Source: a virus. Taken from it: a DNA stretch of 25,812 nucleotides. Both the position numbers and the translations under genes were made by a program. The stretch covers positions 1-25,812 of the IMG/VR virus record IMGVR_UViG_3300020451_000293; one strand, written 5' to 3'. The notes beneath the pieces are model-generated. The model was not told where the DNA came from and did no database searches. It saw only the letters and a program-made list of their open reading frames with translations. Of this stretch, positions 1 to 7,883 are shown piece by piece (within the stretch, counting starts at the first letter, position 1; every line of letters starts with the position of its first letter).

Positions 1-54
1 GCCAGTTGGTATAACATAAACTTGTGTGTCTTTATCAATCTTTACTGATTTCAT
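1..54 (-). CDS. Partial gene, hypothetical, cut by window edge
   Basis: An open frame starts at ATG 54-52 and runs off the left edge after 18 codons (MKSVKIDKDTQVYVIPTG). The start has a good ribosome binding site, AGGAG, seven bases upstream, which lies inside the upstream gene. It overlaps the 3' end of that gene (stop at 35-37) by 20 bases in another frame, the same tight packing seen through the block. I do not recognise the product from 18 residues. It would be the next gene of the lysis-side end of the operon; an endolysin or another small structural protein are both possible, and nothing visible decides it. Confidence 0.55.
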   Translation of the reverse strand, partial: MKSVKIDKDTQVYVIPTG

Positions 55-340
55 CTACTTGCTCCTTGATTTTACTAACTTCTTCTTGCAGTTGCTGAAT
101 ACGCATGTCTTGAAGTGCATCATCTGGAAGCGCACCGAACTCACCTCTCGGCCATTTAACTCTGAACTCTGAGTTAAGAACTATATCTTTATTCTTTAAC
201 TCTAACTCATGCTCAAGAAAATTTAATCTCTCAGTTAAACCAAAGTAACCATACACAGCTATACAACTACCAGCTATAAGGCTTATAAGATTTCTTAATG
301 GTATAGATATTACACTTGAGTCTGATACTTTCACCGCCAT
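35..340 (-). CDS. Single-TM coiled-coil protein, possible inner-membrane spanin
   Basis: 101 residues. One hydrophobic segment lies at about residues 14-34, followed by a hydrophilic tail with heptad-like charged helices at about 36-52 and 74-101 (rich in E, K, Q). This layout, an N-terminal anchor then a coiled coil, is what inner-membrane spanins (Rz type) look like, and a small lipoprotein that could be the outer-membrane partner is encoded two genes upstream. That pairing is inference: spanins have little sequence conservation, and the usual arrangement of the lipoprotein nested in or directly after Rz is not seen here. The ATG (340-338) directly follows the stop of the 3TM holin gene (341-343), so translation is probably coupled. 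A structural or other membrane role cannot be excluded. Confidence 0.85.
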   Translation of the reverse strand: MAVKVSDSSVISIPLRNLISLIAGSCIAVYGYFGLTERLNFLEHELELKNKDIVLNSEFRVKWPRGEFGALPDDALQDMRIQQLQEEVSKIKEQVDEISKD

Positions 341-775
341 TTATTTTTTCCTCATCATAGCTCGTTGACCAAACCAGAAAGCGATAATGCAAGACACCAT
401 ACCCTCATCAAAATCTGAATAGATAATGTGTAAGTTTTCATGCAGCTCTACACCACTAGTATATGCTTGCCATATAGTAATTGATTTTGCAGTAAGGTAA
501 GAAAACAAAAACAGATATGTAATGACTGGTCTGCATGTAGCTGAGAATGTAGTAACCCAACCAGCAGAGTTAGTAGCTAGTGTCTGATCATGCTTATATA
601 TATTTTCTGCCTCTGCTATGTCGGCTTGAGCATTAGCAATATTAATTTTATGCTTGGACTGTGCCTCAAGTAATGCCAACTGCTGACGATGAGCCTGTCG
701 TTTTTCAAAAAATCCTAGTACAGATGGAATTGTACTGGAAAAAAACCCAAGTGCTGATCCGAACAGAGCAATCAT
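341..775 (-). CDS. Holin of the 3TM gene-transfer-agent type
   Basis: 144 residues with the layout of the GTA_holin_3TM family: an N-terminal hydrophobic segment (about 1-22), an amphipathic helix rich in A, Q, E and K (about 26-62), then two membrane spans (about 83-101 and 122-138) and a basic C-terminus (MMRKK). Members make the inner-membrane lesion that lets phage or gene-transfer-agent particles out, and are common in alphaproteobacterial phages and GTAs. Next to a lipoprotein and two other small membrane proteins this supports a lysis cassette. A 109-base gap separates it from the lipoprotein gene upstream, the largest gap on this side of the window, so it may have its own transcript start. 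Family call rests on layout and remembered family features, not on a search. Confidence 0.85.
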   Translation of the reverse strand: MIALFGSALGFFSSTIPSVLGFFEKRQAHRQQLALLEAQSKHKINIANAQADIAEAENIYKHDQTLATNSAGWVTTFSATCRPVITYLFLFSYLTAKSITIWQAYTSGVELHENLHIIYSDFDEGMVSCIIAFWFGQRAMMRKK

Positions 776-884
776 GAAAAATTAATCCCATAAATGAGCG
801 TAGAAAAGAAGTTAGGTATGTCTATATAGTATAAGGTCATAAAGTTTAAATCTTTCTGTATGGCTTTCTATTCAAGCGAGAGAG
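776..884 (-). other. Noncoding gap upstream of the holin gene
   Basis: 109 bases between the lipoprotein stop and the holin start, with no ORF I can support. On the coding strand it holds TATACTATATAGA (complement of 821-833), a -10-like TATACT running into CTATATAGA. The same nine bases CTATATAGA follow the -10 of the strong promoter near 25270. I see no good -35 at the right distance, so a promoter here is only a possibility. Confidence 0.3.
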
Positions 885-1028
885 CTAACTGTCATTTTCA
901 GTAGTAGTTTTTATCTCAATAGAGATATTCTGGTCTGATGGTAGCTGAGCATTGATTCCAATGTGGCTAGACGCACAACCAGATACAGTTATTCCAAATA
1001 AAATTATAAGGGATAGTGCATACTTCAT
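885..1028 (-). CDS. Small lipoprotein, possible outer-membrane spanin (Rz1-like)
   Basis: 47 residues, ATG 1028-1026 to TAG 887-885. It has a lipoprotein signal peptide: MKYA, a hydrophobic run (LSLIILFGITV) and the lipobox VSGC with Cys18, followed by ASS, which lacks the Asp at +2 that would retain it in the inner membrane. The mature part is about 30 residues (ends TTTENDS). A GGAGGA ribosome binding site lies six bases before the ATG, inside the last codons of the upstream gene whose stop abuts this start. Small size, lipobox and position among membrane-active genes fit an outer-membrane spanin, although it is not proline-rich like lambda Rz1. An alternative is a small lipoprotein acting in superinfection exclusion. 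Confidence 0.8.
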   Translation of the reverse strand: MKYALSLIILFGITVSGCASSHIGINAQLPSDQNISIEIKTTTENDS

Positions 1029-1238
1029 TTAATTTCCTCCAAAGTAATTAGTAATAAGATTAGTAAAGCCAGCTGATATACCACCAGCTGCAAAAATAAT
1101 TCCAAATAACAATCCTCTACCTCTTGCTACTTGTGTTTCCATGTTATGTAATCTTGTGTTTAAATCTTCAACTTGATCTGTTAGCCTATTAACAGCTTCT
1201 AATAACTTACCTTGTTCAATAGGTGTAAGACCAGACAT
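1029..1238 (-). CDS. Coiled-coil plus C-terminal TM protein (XhlA-like layout)
   Basis: 69 residues. An N-terminal helix with heptad spacing (about 8-40, LLEAVNRLTDQVEDLNTRL) is followed by one hydrophobic segment (about 43-64) and a short polar tail. This is the layout of XhlA-type hemolysin/holin accessory proteins and of several small phage lysis proteins; sequence identity to a named family is not something I can show. Its ATG overlaps the TAA of the upstream gene (TAATG at 1240-1236), so it is translationally coupled to the fiber-side genes, and its own end carries the ribosome binding site of the lipoprotein gene. A role as holin, antiholin or inner-membrane partner of the lipoprotein is inferred from context. 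Confidence 0.85.
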   Translation of the reverse strand: MSGLTPIEQGKLLEAVNRLTDQVEDLNTRLHNMETQVARGRGLLFGIIFAAGGISAGFTNLITNYFGGN

Positions 1239-1540
1239 TATTCTGGTTCCTCATAGTTTTCATTCAGGGTCCATTCACCATCAATATAGTAATATTTATA
1301 TGGAGCTACATCCTCAGGAAAATTTTCTACATTTTCAACAACATCAAATCCATTTGAACCATAACCATAACCTTTAGGATAACCCTCAGAAGATTCATAA
1401 GTTAATTGTTCTTCGGTTTGTGTATATTCATACATATCTAAAGGTAATGTATCTATGTATAAATTAGTTAATGAAAATGGTAGTGGGTTACCTTCTTCAT
1501 CTTCTGTTATTGTTTTATTTAATACTACTATTGTTCTCAT
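1238..1540 (-). CDS. Hypothetical small acidic protein downstream of fiber
   Basis: 100 residues when started at the second of two adjacent ATGs (1540-1538); the first (1543) would be only two bases from the AAGGAG ribosome binding site, the second has five. The protein is acidic and tyrosine-rich (several YGYG and KYYY stretches, ending in a W-containing acidic tail) with no signal peptide or membrane segment. I do not recognise the family. It sits directly after the large collagen-repeat fiber gene with a seven-base gap, so a fiber accessory, assembly chaperone or minor virion role is plausible by position only. Confidence 0.85.
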   Translation of the reverse strand: MRTIVVLNKTITEDEEGNPLPFSLTNLYIDTLPLDMYEYTQTEEQLTYESSEGYPKGYGYGSNGFDVVENVENFPEDVAPYKYYYIDGEWTLNENYEEPE

Positions 1541-1549
1541 CATAACTCC

Positions 1550-4500
1550 TTACATTGGCATTGGACCTTTACATCCAAAGACTTTCATATATGAACCAGT
1601 ACTCCAGTAATGGCTACCGCTTCCTGTATAAATTTGTACATTTGTAGCTGGAGATGTTAACTGGTCATTTCTTATACCACCTTCCATGTGTTCATAGTGA
1701 GCAAAAGTACTTCCTTGAACTTTTGATTGGAAACTATGACCAACACCCCAGCCATAACTATTATGACTTTTACTTTGGTCAGTATTAAAATCAGGCCACC
1801 ATTGAACAAAAGCCATATAAGAACAATAAGTTTGATTGCTTAAGTTATTGTTGCCAGTTATACGCCATTCACTTCCACCTGAACTTTGATTTGTACTATT
1901 AGTACCATATCTATATCTATATTTATAATGACTTCCACTATGACCGCTTAACCTTAAGCCAGCGTTTGTTGTATTAACACCTGAGTAGAAAGAAAAGCCA
2001 GCCATAATTGCTAAGTGATCATACTTTGATGACCAGCCTGGTGTGTCTACTTGTAAAGTAGTTGTAGAATTATTAGTAAGTATATGTTCTCCAATTAAAA
2101 CAGGACCAGCGTTCATATTAGTTAATAATGATCCATCTACAGCTGGTATTTTACCCTGATCATTTAATGATAAAATATTATTTGCAGCACTTCCTACTGA
2201 ATATCCATCAAGGTCACCATCAGATAAAATAATTTCAGTAGTACTAATAGCAGTACCAACAAATCTATCTGTTGCAGTTGTTGTTAATGAACCAGCGCTG
2301 CTTAAATAATATTTTTGACCAGCAGTTAAACCAGATAATCCACTCGCAATAGAATTTTTTAATGCTGTGCTTACAGTAGCACCATTACTAGCACTTGCTA
2401 AAGCAATACCAGTAAACCTATCTCTTGATGTTGCTACAGGGTAACCTACATCTATATTATGGAATCTGTTTTCTTGACCCCAAGATGTGCCAGCAGTATA
2501 ATTATCGCCATCTCTTTTAACGGTTGCCATAAACATGTTAGCACCAGTTGTTGGATTAAATCTTAAATCAAGACCACTACCATTTTGTCCAAGAAAATCA
2601 TCACCATCGGTATCTTTACCTACTATAGTTCCACTATCTATACTATAGCTTGTAGTATCACTTGTATTATCAAAACTTCCTGTGCCTGTTAATCTATATG
2701 CAACAACTTTTTTATTACCATGTGTAGTATTTGTACTATTACTAGCACCATTATGAGCAACATAAAGAGCAACAACACGATTTGTAGCAGTATCAACATC
2801 TACAGATGGATAGCCTTGCATATCATTACCACCACCACCAATATAAGAAGTGCTAGTATCTTGTACATGAACACCATTATTATCTACATTAGCATTACTA
2901 TCTTGCCAATGATCTGTACCTGAACCCTTACATCTATATTGGAATGTCCAGTACCAAGGTCTATAGTTGTTACTATTATTGTGAAAAGGGTCTCTACCAA
3001 AAACCATTATTCTTTTTGTAACTGGATCAAGAGCCATTTGCATATTAGTCCAGTTAGGACCAGTACCACCTCTATCAACACCAGAGTTCCAACTTCTAAT
3101 TACTTTTGAATTTGAATTATTACTGGATGAATTTCTGTTTGTGTTCCAGAAAGCATAACCTATTTCGTATGGGTTACTATTTCTTTCATAGATAGCTACC
3201 ATGCTAGGACCATCACTTGATGATGCGCTACCGCTACTTGATTCATAACTTGTTGTCTTAGCTTCTGATCCTAAGTGCATCATTTTAAATCTACCATCAA
3301 GACCTGATGCGTTACTAAAGTTATTTTCATGCGCCCATTGACTCCAATAACTTGTCCATCCATGTTGTTTTGTTACCGTGTCTCCAGCAGCATTATATTT
3401 AAAGTGATACATAAACTGACCTTGACTGTTGTATGGGTAGCCACCAGAACCATGCGAAAGTACAACAACTTCTGCGTTAGTGTGGTCAAAAGCCATGTCA
3501 TAAAAAGTATGGTTACTACTTGTTAATGTGTATTCTAAATTTAAACCTAAATTACCAGTAGCATCACAACTAACATTCCATACATAAATACCGCCATTAC
3601 TATTTTTTCTACCAGCAATAATTATGTGGTCATTTACTGGATCATAATCTACAGCAAAAGATGTTACTCTACCGTTATTTACTGTAAACTCTGGACCATA
3701 TTCAAATGTTCCATTACTATTTCTTTTAACTGTTTTGCCATAAAATTTAGCATTATTATTAGCACCAGTATAAAATATAGCAATACGATCAGCATGCTCT
3801 ACATAAACACTTGATCTATGACCCATATAACTTAACTCAGCCTGAGTATTCCAAGATGACGCTGGCTCAAATAATTTATTTGGCCATGATGTGTATGTGT
3901 GATCATTATTAGATGCTGGTATATCTGTATCTTGAATACTAGTTGGTATAGTTTCTTGTACTTTTTTTACAGTACCGCCACTTGAATCAATAGCTAAAGC
4001 GTCACCAGCAGTTACAGCTTCGGATGTTGTAAAAGTTTTTCTTGATCCAAGACCACCTGATGCTGGTAAATTAGTTAATTGAGATGCGTCAATAGCTGGT
4101 AAAGCACCAGTTAATTGAGTAGCAGCTATACTTTTATTTGTTAGTGTTTGTGTTGCACTTGTACCTACTAATTCTTGATCACCACCAGCTGGTAAAGTAA
4201 GTGTGTTAGTTACATTTGCTGAGTGTGGTTGTGGTTGTATTGTTTGTGCATGAAGATTTGATGACTCACAATATAAACTAATTTTTGCAATAGTTCCTGA
4301 TCCTGTTTTTACATCTATTAAACCATCTGATATAACAACACCGCCACTTGAACCATCACCATCAATATTAACTTTACCACTACCATTAGGTAAAATATCA
4401 ATATCACCATTAGATACAGATACAATATTTTGACCATTAACATCTAAGTTACCGCCTAATTGTGGAGTTGTATCTTCAACAACATTTGCCATTGGTCCAG

Positions 4501-5182
4501 CTGGACCAGTATTACCAATACTACCTTGATCACCTTGAATACCTTGAATTCCTTGAATTCCTTGAATTCCTTGAATTCCCTGATCACCTTGAGGTCCAGT
4601 TAAATCAGGTGTTGTAATAGTATGTGTACTACCATCAGACATAGTATGAATAACATTATATGTACCAGCACTACTACCAGCTGTGCTTGATATACTGCTT
4701 ACTGATGTACCAGTAGCTCCAGTATTACCAGTATTACCAGTATTACCAGTAAGACCTTGAATACCTTGATCACCTTTTAAATTGTTAGATGTATGAGATC
4801 CACTTGTTCCATCACTAAATGTAAAATCAAATGTAATTGTTCCATTAGCATTGTTAGTTCCAGTAAAAGAATTTATTGTAATTCCAGATGTACCAGCCGG
4901 TCCAACATTACCTACATTGCCTTGAGGTCCTACATTACCATCATCACCTTTTGCTCCAGTTGATCCATCAGCACCAGCTACTCCTTGAGGACCAGTTAAA
5001 TTAGGCGTTGTTATTGTATATGTTGAACCATTAGTAGCATGAAATATAATATCAAGTGTACCGTTTCCATTGTCTGTTTTAGTAACATTATTAAATCCTG
5101 ATGTCACACCAGCTGCATCAAGATCAGCAGTTCCAATAGAACCGTCTGTTACCATTCTCCCATGTACTGTAGTTAATGCCAT
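1550..5182 (-). CDS. Large collagen-repeat tail fiber / receptor-binding protein
   Basis: 1210 residues. The N-terminus carries three repeats of one module: a short beta-rich segment followed by collagen-like Gly-X-Y triplets, with the collagen parts at about residues 64-98, 137-158 and 197-230. After these come short fiber-shaft modules (for example TQTLTNKSI and DASQLTNLP near 340-375), a large beta-rich body with many N, S, G and W residues, and a Gly/Ser/Tyr-rich C-terminal domain ending GCKGPMPM that probably forms the tip. Gly-X-Y repeats trimerise phage fibers; the C-terminal part would contact the host surface. The ATG is preceded by AAGGAG at seven bases, inside the end of the upstream gene. 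It lacks the gp17-type attachment domain, so it may be a second fiber or attach to the first one. Confidence 0.93.
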   Translation of the reverse strand: MALTTVHGRMVTDGSIGTADLDAAGVTSGFNNVTKTDNGNGTLDIIFHATNGSTYTITTPNLTGPQGVAGADGSTGAKGDDGNVGPQGNVGNVGPAGTSGITINSFTGTNNANGTITFDFTFSDGTSGSHTSNNLKGDQGIQGLTGNTGNTGNTGATGTSVSSISSTAGSSAGTYNVIHTMSDGSTHTITTPDLTGPQGDQGIQGIQGIQGIQGIQGDQGSIGNTGPAGPMANVVEDTTPQLGGNLDVNGQNIVSVSNGDIDILPNGSGKVNIDGDGSSGGVVISDGLIDVKTGSGTIAKISLYCESSNLHAQTIQPQPHSANVTNTLTLPAGGDQELVGTSATQTLTNKSIAATQLTGALPAIDASQLTNLPASGGLGSRKTFTTSEAVTAGDALAIDSSGGTVKKVQETIPTSIQDTDIPASNNDHTYTSWPNKLFEPASSWNTQAELSYMGHRSSVYVEHADRIAIFYTGANNNAKFYGKTVKRNSNGTFEYGPEFTVNNGRVTSFAVDYDPVNDHIIIAGRKNSNGGIYVWNVSCDATGNLGLNLEYTLTSSNHTFYDMAFDHTNAEVVVLSHGSGGYPYNSQGQFMYHFKYNAAGDTVTKQHGWTSYWSQWAHENNFSNASGLDGRFKMMHLGSEAKTTSYESSSGSASSSDGPSMVAIYERNSNPYEIGYAFWNTNRNSSSNNSNSKVIRSWNSGVDRGGTGPNWTNMQMALDPVTKRIMVFGRDPFHNNSNNYRPWYWTFQYRCKGSGTDHWQDSNANVDNNGVHVQDTSTSYIGGGGNDMQGYPSVDVDTATNRVVALYVAHNGASNSTNTTHGNKKVVAYRLTGTGSFDNTSDTTSYSIDSGTIVGKDTDGDDFLGQNGSGLDLRFNPTTGANMFMATVKRDGDNYTAGTSWGQENRFHNIDVGYPVATSRDRFTGIALASASNGATVSTALKNSIASGLSGLTAGQKYYLSSAGSLTTTATDRFVGTAISTTEIILSDGDLDGYSVGSAANNILSLNDQGKIPAVDGSLLTNMNAGPVLIGEHILTNNSTTTLQVDTPGWSSKYDHLAIMAGFSFYSGVNTTNAGLRLSGHSGSHYKYRYRYGTNSTNQSSGGSEWRITGNNNLSNQTYCSYMAFVQWWPDFNTDQSKSHNSYGWGVGHSFQSKVQGSTFAHYEHMEGGIRNDQLTSPATNVQIYTGSGSHYWSTGSYMKVFGCKGPMPM
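4524..4595 (-). repeat. Eight 9-bp tandem units coding Gly-Ile-Gln / Gly-Asp-Gln
   Basis: Eight consecutive 9-base units on the plus strand, four of them identical CCTTGAATT (4542-4577) with variants on either side. In the minus-strand gene they encode the third collagen-like block. Near-identical codons, not only amino acids, are repeated, which suggests recent expansion or contraction by slippage. Confidence 0.9.
4719..4754 (-). repeat. 9-bp tandem units coding Gly-Asn-Thr
   Basis: Three identical CCAGTATTA units (4719-4745) followed by one degenerate unit (4746-4754). They encode the GNT triplets of the second collagen-like block of the fiber. The unit differs from that of the third block, so the two arrays expanded separately. 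Confidence 0.85.
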
Positions 5183-5184
5183 TG

Positions 5185-5604
5185 TTATTCTCCTTTAGGA
5201 TTCCTTTCTTTAATGTCTTTTATAGTATCTCTCCATTTATCTATATCATGATAGATCATATCAAGTTGTTCTCTAATGTCTGGGTATTCTAATAGTCTTT
5301 CACCAATATAATCTAAGTCTTGTTGTTTTCTTATTCTTTGTTCTAATACACCATCATTAGCTCTTTCAATATATATTTCATTACCATCACCAATAATTCC
5401 ATCAAATCTTCTTATTAATTCAAAGTTATCATTTTCTTTTTCACCAGTTATATAGTTTCCATAAGTACCATCAGCTTTTACTTCTACATAAAAACCCTCA
5501 TAGTTTATTACTTCTTGTTCTTCTTCTGGTTGATTTCTATTTTCATACTCAATAGCATGTTGATCAACAATTTTTTGCCAATCTTGTTTATAATCTTCTG
5601 ACAT
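5185..5604 (-). CDS. Fiber-associated protein, probable tail fiber chaperone-like
   Basis: 139 residues from ATG 5604-5602, which overlaps the stop of the upstream fiber gene as TAATG and has a G-rich ribosome binding site (GGGGG) eight bases before; a start 15 bases further up (5619) has no comparable support. The C-terminal third contains the pattern YP-x-I-x-EQLDMIYHDI-x-x-W, a motif common in small proteins encoded beside tail fibers of marine phages, several of which are annotated as fiber assembly or tail-assembly chaperone proteins. The rest is acidic and hydrophilic, without membrane segments. Position between two fiber genes supports a role in fiber folding or attachment; the exact activity is unproven. 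Confidence 0.85.
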   Translation of the reverse strand: MSEDYKQDWQKIVDQHAIEYENRNQPEEEQEVINYEGFYVEVKADGTYGNYITGEKENDNFELIRRFDGIIGDGNEIYIERANDGVLEQRIRKQQDLDYIGERLLEYPDIREQLDMIYHDIDKWRDTIKDIKERNPKGE

Positions 5605-7841
5605 TAATGTAACCCCCATCCTAATATATTAGCTTTTTGTAAAGTAGCTGAGTTTGCTGTTTTCTTTGCGTATAATGTAAACCTAATAATAGCTGTAGTT
5701 CTATTAGGCAAACTGTTTAATGTTTGTACAATTCCTGTAGCAGTTCCACTTAGAATTAATTGTGAAGCATACCAATCTTCTGCTTGTTCAACAACAATTT
5801 GTTCAGTACCAGCAACACCACCTACAACAGTTCTTGCAGTTAATTTACCAGCTATACCATCTGCTTGTGAACCCCAAAACAAACTAGCTATAGCCATAGG
5901 AATATGGCCGTTAACTGTATCATCTGGTGCTGGTATATCTAATTGTAACACTTGAACATAAGATGTCGTCATAGTTGTTCCAGTACTTGTTTCTACATAC
6001 CTACCTTTATTAACATCACCTCTTAGTTTTGTTACATTTAGAGTTTGTATTGCAGCATCTCTAATATTAATGTTTCCATTAACATATTCAAATGGAGCAG
6101 TACCAGTTGTTGATTGTGTTGGATCAGATATTGTAAATACATCTGAGTTTATAGCAAACGATGTACTTGTTGATCCAGCAATTATTTTTGTTCCAGTAAT
6201 TCTACCATTAATATCAATACTTAATGTTTTTTCTGCTCCAATTAAACCACCTGGAGTTGTTGCGTTATTACCTATCAAAGATGTATGACTATTTATATTT
6301 AAAGTATTTCCACCAACAGTTAATGCTAGGTCGTTTACAGCGGTAACAGCACTATTAGCTTTACCGTCTGCTGTGTTAGCCGTAGTTTCTACAGTTGTAA
6401 ATTGTGTGCTTGTAGCTAATACTAAGTTACCACTTCCATCTTGTACTTGTGATTTTAAAACATTTATATCTGATGCTTGAGATGTATTAATTCCACTTAA
6501 AGATGAAACAGTACCATTTAACTGATTAAATGCCTGTGCTGTTGCTAACTTTAATGTGCTTCCATCAGATTCAAATACAGCAGCTTCCAAAGATGTTATT
6601 CTATTAAGATCAAGAGTTATGCTTCCTGATCCACTAATTCCTAAAGTTTCTAATGATGCTACTCTTGACACAAGTGATGTAGATTGTGAGCCATTAACTA
6701 CTGTATCTATTGTAGCATACAAGGCCTCAACATTTGTTAATCTTGTTCCTTGATCTGATATTTGATCTACGCCATTAATAGTTATTAAGTTCTCTGCTGC
6801 AATTAAACGAGTATCTAATGTTGGCACTTTGTTTATTTGATTTGATAAATTAGTAGATAAATGTGTTGAGTCAATTTTAACTGGATTTGTTGCCATATCT
6901 GATAAAAGCTGACTTATATCTACATTGGCTTGTGTTACTGTTGTACCAGAATCTACATTAACTATTGTTCCTGATCCTGATGTTTGTGTTGATGAAAAAT
7001 CTCTAATTTCTACAGCAGAGCCTACTGGTGGAGCTGTTGTAAATGTAATAACATTATCTGCTAAATCATAATTATTAGGATTCTGCATTACACCATCAAT
7101 CATAACTAATATAGACAGTTTACTACTTGGTCTTGAAGTTAAAGTCATTATTGTGTTGCCAGTTGAGGTAAAGGAAGTAGATATAGGTTGTACTCTACCA
7201 AAGACTAAATCCCAAGATGTTCCTGTCCATATTTTTGTTTCTAAACTTGTTGTATTGTAATATATATCTCCGACTTCTAATGGAGAATTGTCTGGTCTGT
7301 TAGTTAAATCAGCTGTAAAAGCTCCAAGATACTCAGTAATAGCACTTGTTTTAGTGGTGACATTACCAGATGAGTCAAAAGCCAAGAGCTTTCCAGCCCT
7401 TGAAGTCGCAATAGGTAAATCCCCTGGCGTATCTTCTTGAGGTTGTACTGAAATACTTTGATCAACTTTTAACTCCAAATCCTGTACTATTCTGGTTAGT
7501 CTTGATAACTCAACATTCAAATCTTCTATGTCAAAAAACCCACCAGTATTAAAATCACTTGTTCTTGATATAGCTGTATCTCTAATAATGTCAATAGTCA
7601 CATTACTTTGTTCTGTAGCAAATTGTACCTCAGTACTATTCATTGTACCTACATTATTTAATGTATACTTTGTTCCTGTTTGACCAACTAATGATGACAC
7701 ATAATCTGCCTTAACATCATTAACATAAACAGCTACATCTGCTTGTTGTTCAGTAGCAAACGGTACTGAAAATTGAGTTTGACCACTGCTTCCTACGGTA
7801 TAACTCTGTCTAGGAGTTGTATCTGATACACTTATTGCCAT
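5604..7841 (-). CDS. Tail fiber with T7 gp17-like N-terminal attachment domain
   Basis: 745 residues (T7 gp17 is 553). Residues 1 to about 150 match the phage T7 tail-fiber N-terminal family: polar start (MAISVSDTTPRQSY), QTQFSVPF, a VYVNDVKADY strand, and the helix DIEDLNVELSRLTRIVQDLE followed by a conserved linker with LLAFDSSGNV. This domain docks the fiber to the tail. The middle (about 300-560) is a long shaft of repeated helix/strand segments rich in N, T and S with VNDLALTVG- and IGAEK-like pieces, resembling the DUF1983 stalk of host-specificity proteins. The C-terminal 150 residues are beta-rich and end NILGWGLH. It lies just after the gp16-like gene, the T7 order. A GTGCGTTGC motif lies 33 bases upstream. 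Confidence 0.93.
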   Translation of the reverse strand: MAISVSDTTPRQSYTVGSSGQTQFSVPFATEQQADVAVYVNDVKADYVSSLVGQTGTKYTLNNVGTMNSTEVQFATEQSNVTIDIIRDTAISRTSDFNTGGFFDIEDLNVELSRLTRIVQDLELKVDQSISVQPQEDTPGDLPIATSRAGKLLAFDSSGNVTTKTSAITEYLGAFTADLTNRPDNSPLEVGDIYYNTTSLETKIWTGTSWDLVFGRVQPISTSFTSTGNTIMTLTSRPSSKLSILVMIDGVMQNPNNYDLADNVITFTTAPPVGSAVEIRDFSSTQTSGSGTIVNVDSGTTVTQANVDISQLLSDMATNPVKIDSTHLSTNLSNQINKVPTLDTRLIAAENLITINGVDQISDQGTRLTNVEALYATIDTVVNGSQSTSLVSRVASLETLGISGSGSITLDLNRITSLEAAVFESDGSTLKLATAQAFNQLNGTVSSLSGINTSQASDINVLKSQVQDGSGNLVLATSTQFTTVETTANTADGKANSAVTAVNDLALTVGGNTLNINSHTSLIGNNATTPGGLIGAEKTLSIDINGRITGTKIIAGSTSTSFAINSDVFTISDPTQSTTGTAPFEYVNGNINIRDAAIQTLNVTKLRGDVNKGRYVETSTGTTMTTSYVQVLQLDIPAPDDTVNGHIPMAIASLFWGSQADGIAGKLTARTVVGGVAGTEQIVVEQAEDWYASQLILSGTATGIVQTLNSLPNRTTAIIRFTLYAKKTANSATLQKANILGWGLH

Positions 7842-7873
7842 AATGTCCTACTTTCCTTAATGTTTATTCTATT

Positions 7874-7882
7874 GCAACGCAC
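7874..7882 (-). promoter_or_regulatory. GTGCGTTGC motif upstream of fiber gene
   Basis: On the coding strand AAAGTGCGTTGCAATAGAA sits in the 42-base gap between the gp16-like gene and the fiber gene, 33 bases before the fiber ATG. The same nine bases occur at 19080-19088 and 22329-22337, with a seven-base match at 24801-24807, always in this orientation. Candidate phage promoter or other regulatory site. Confidence 0.4.
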
Positions 7883-7883
7883 T

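Noticed and set aside
4524-4595. CRISPR-like short tandem repeats
   Set aside because: Units are 9 bp with no spacers and encode Gly-X-Y triplets in frame.
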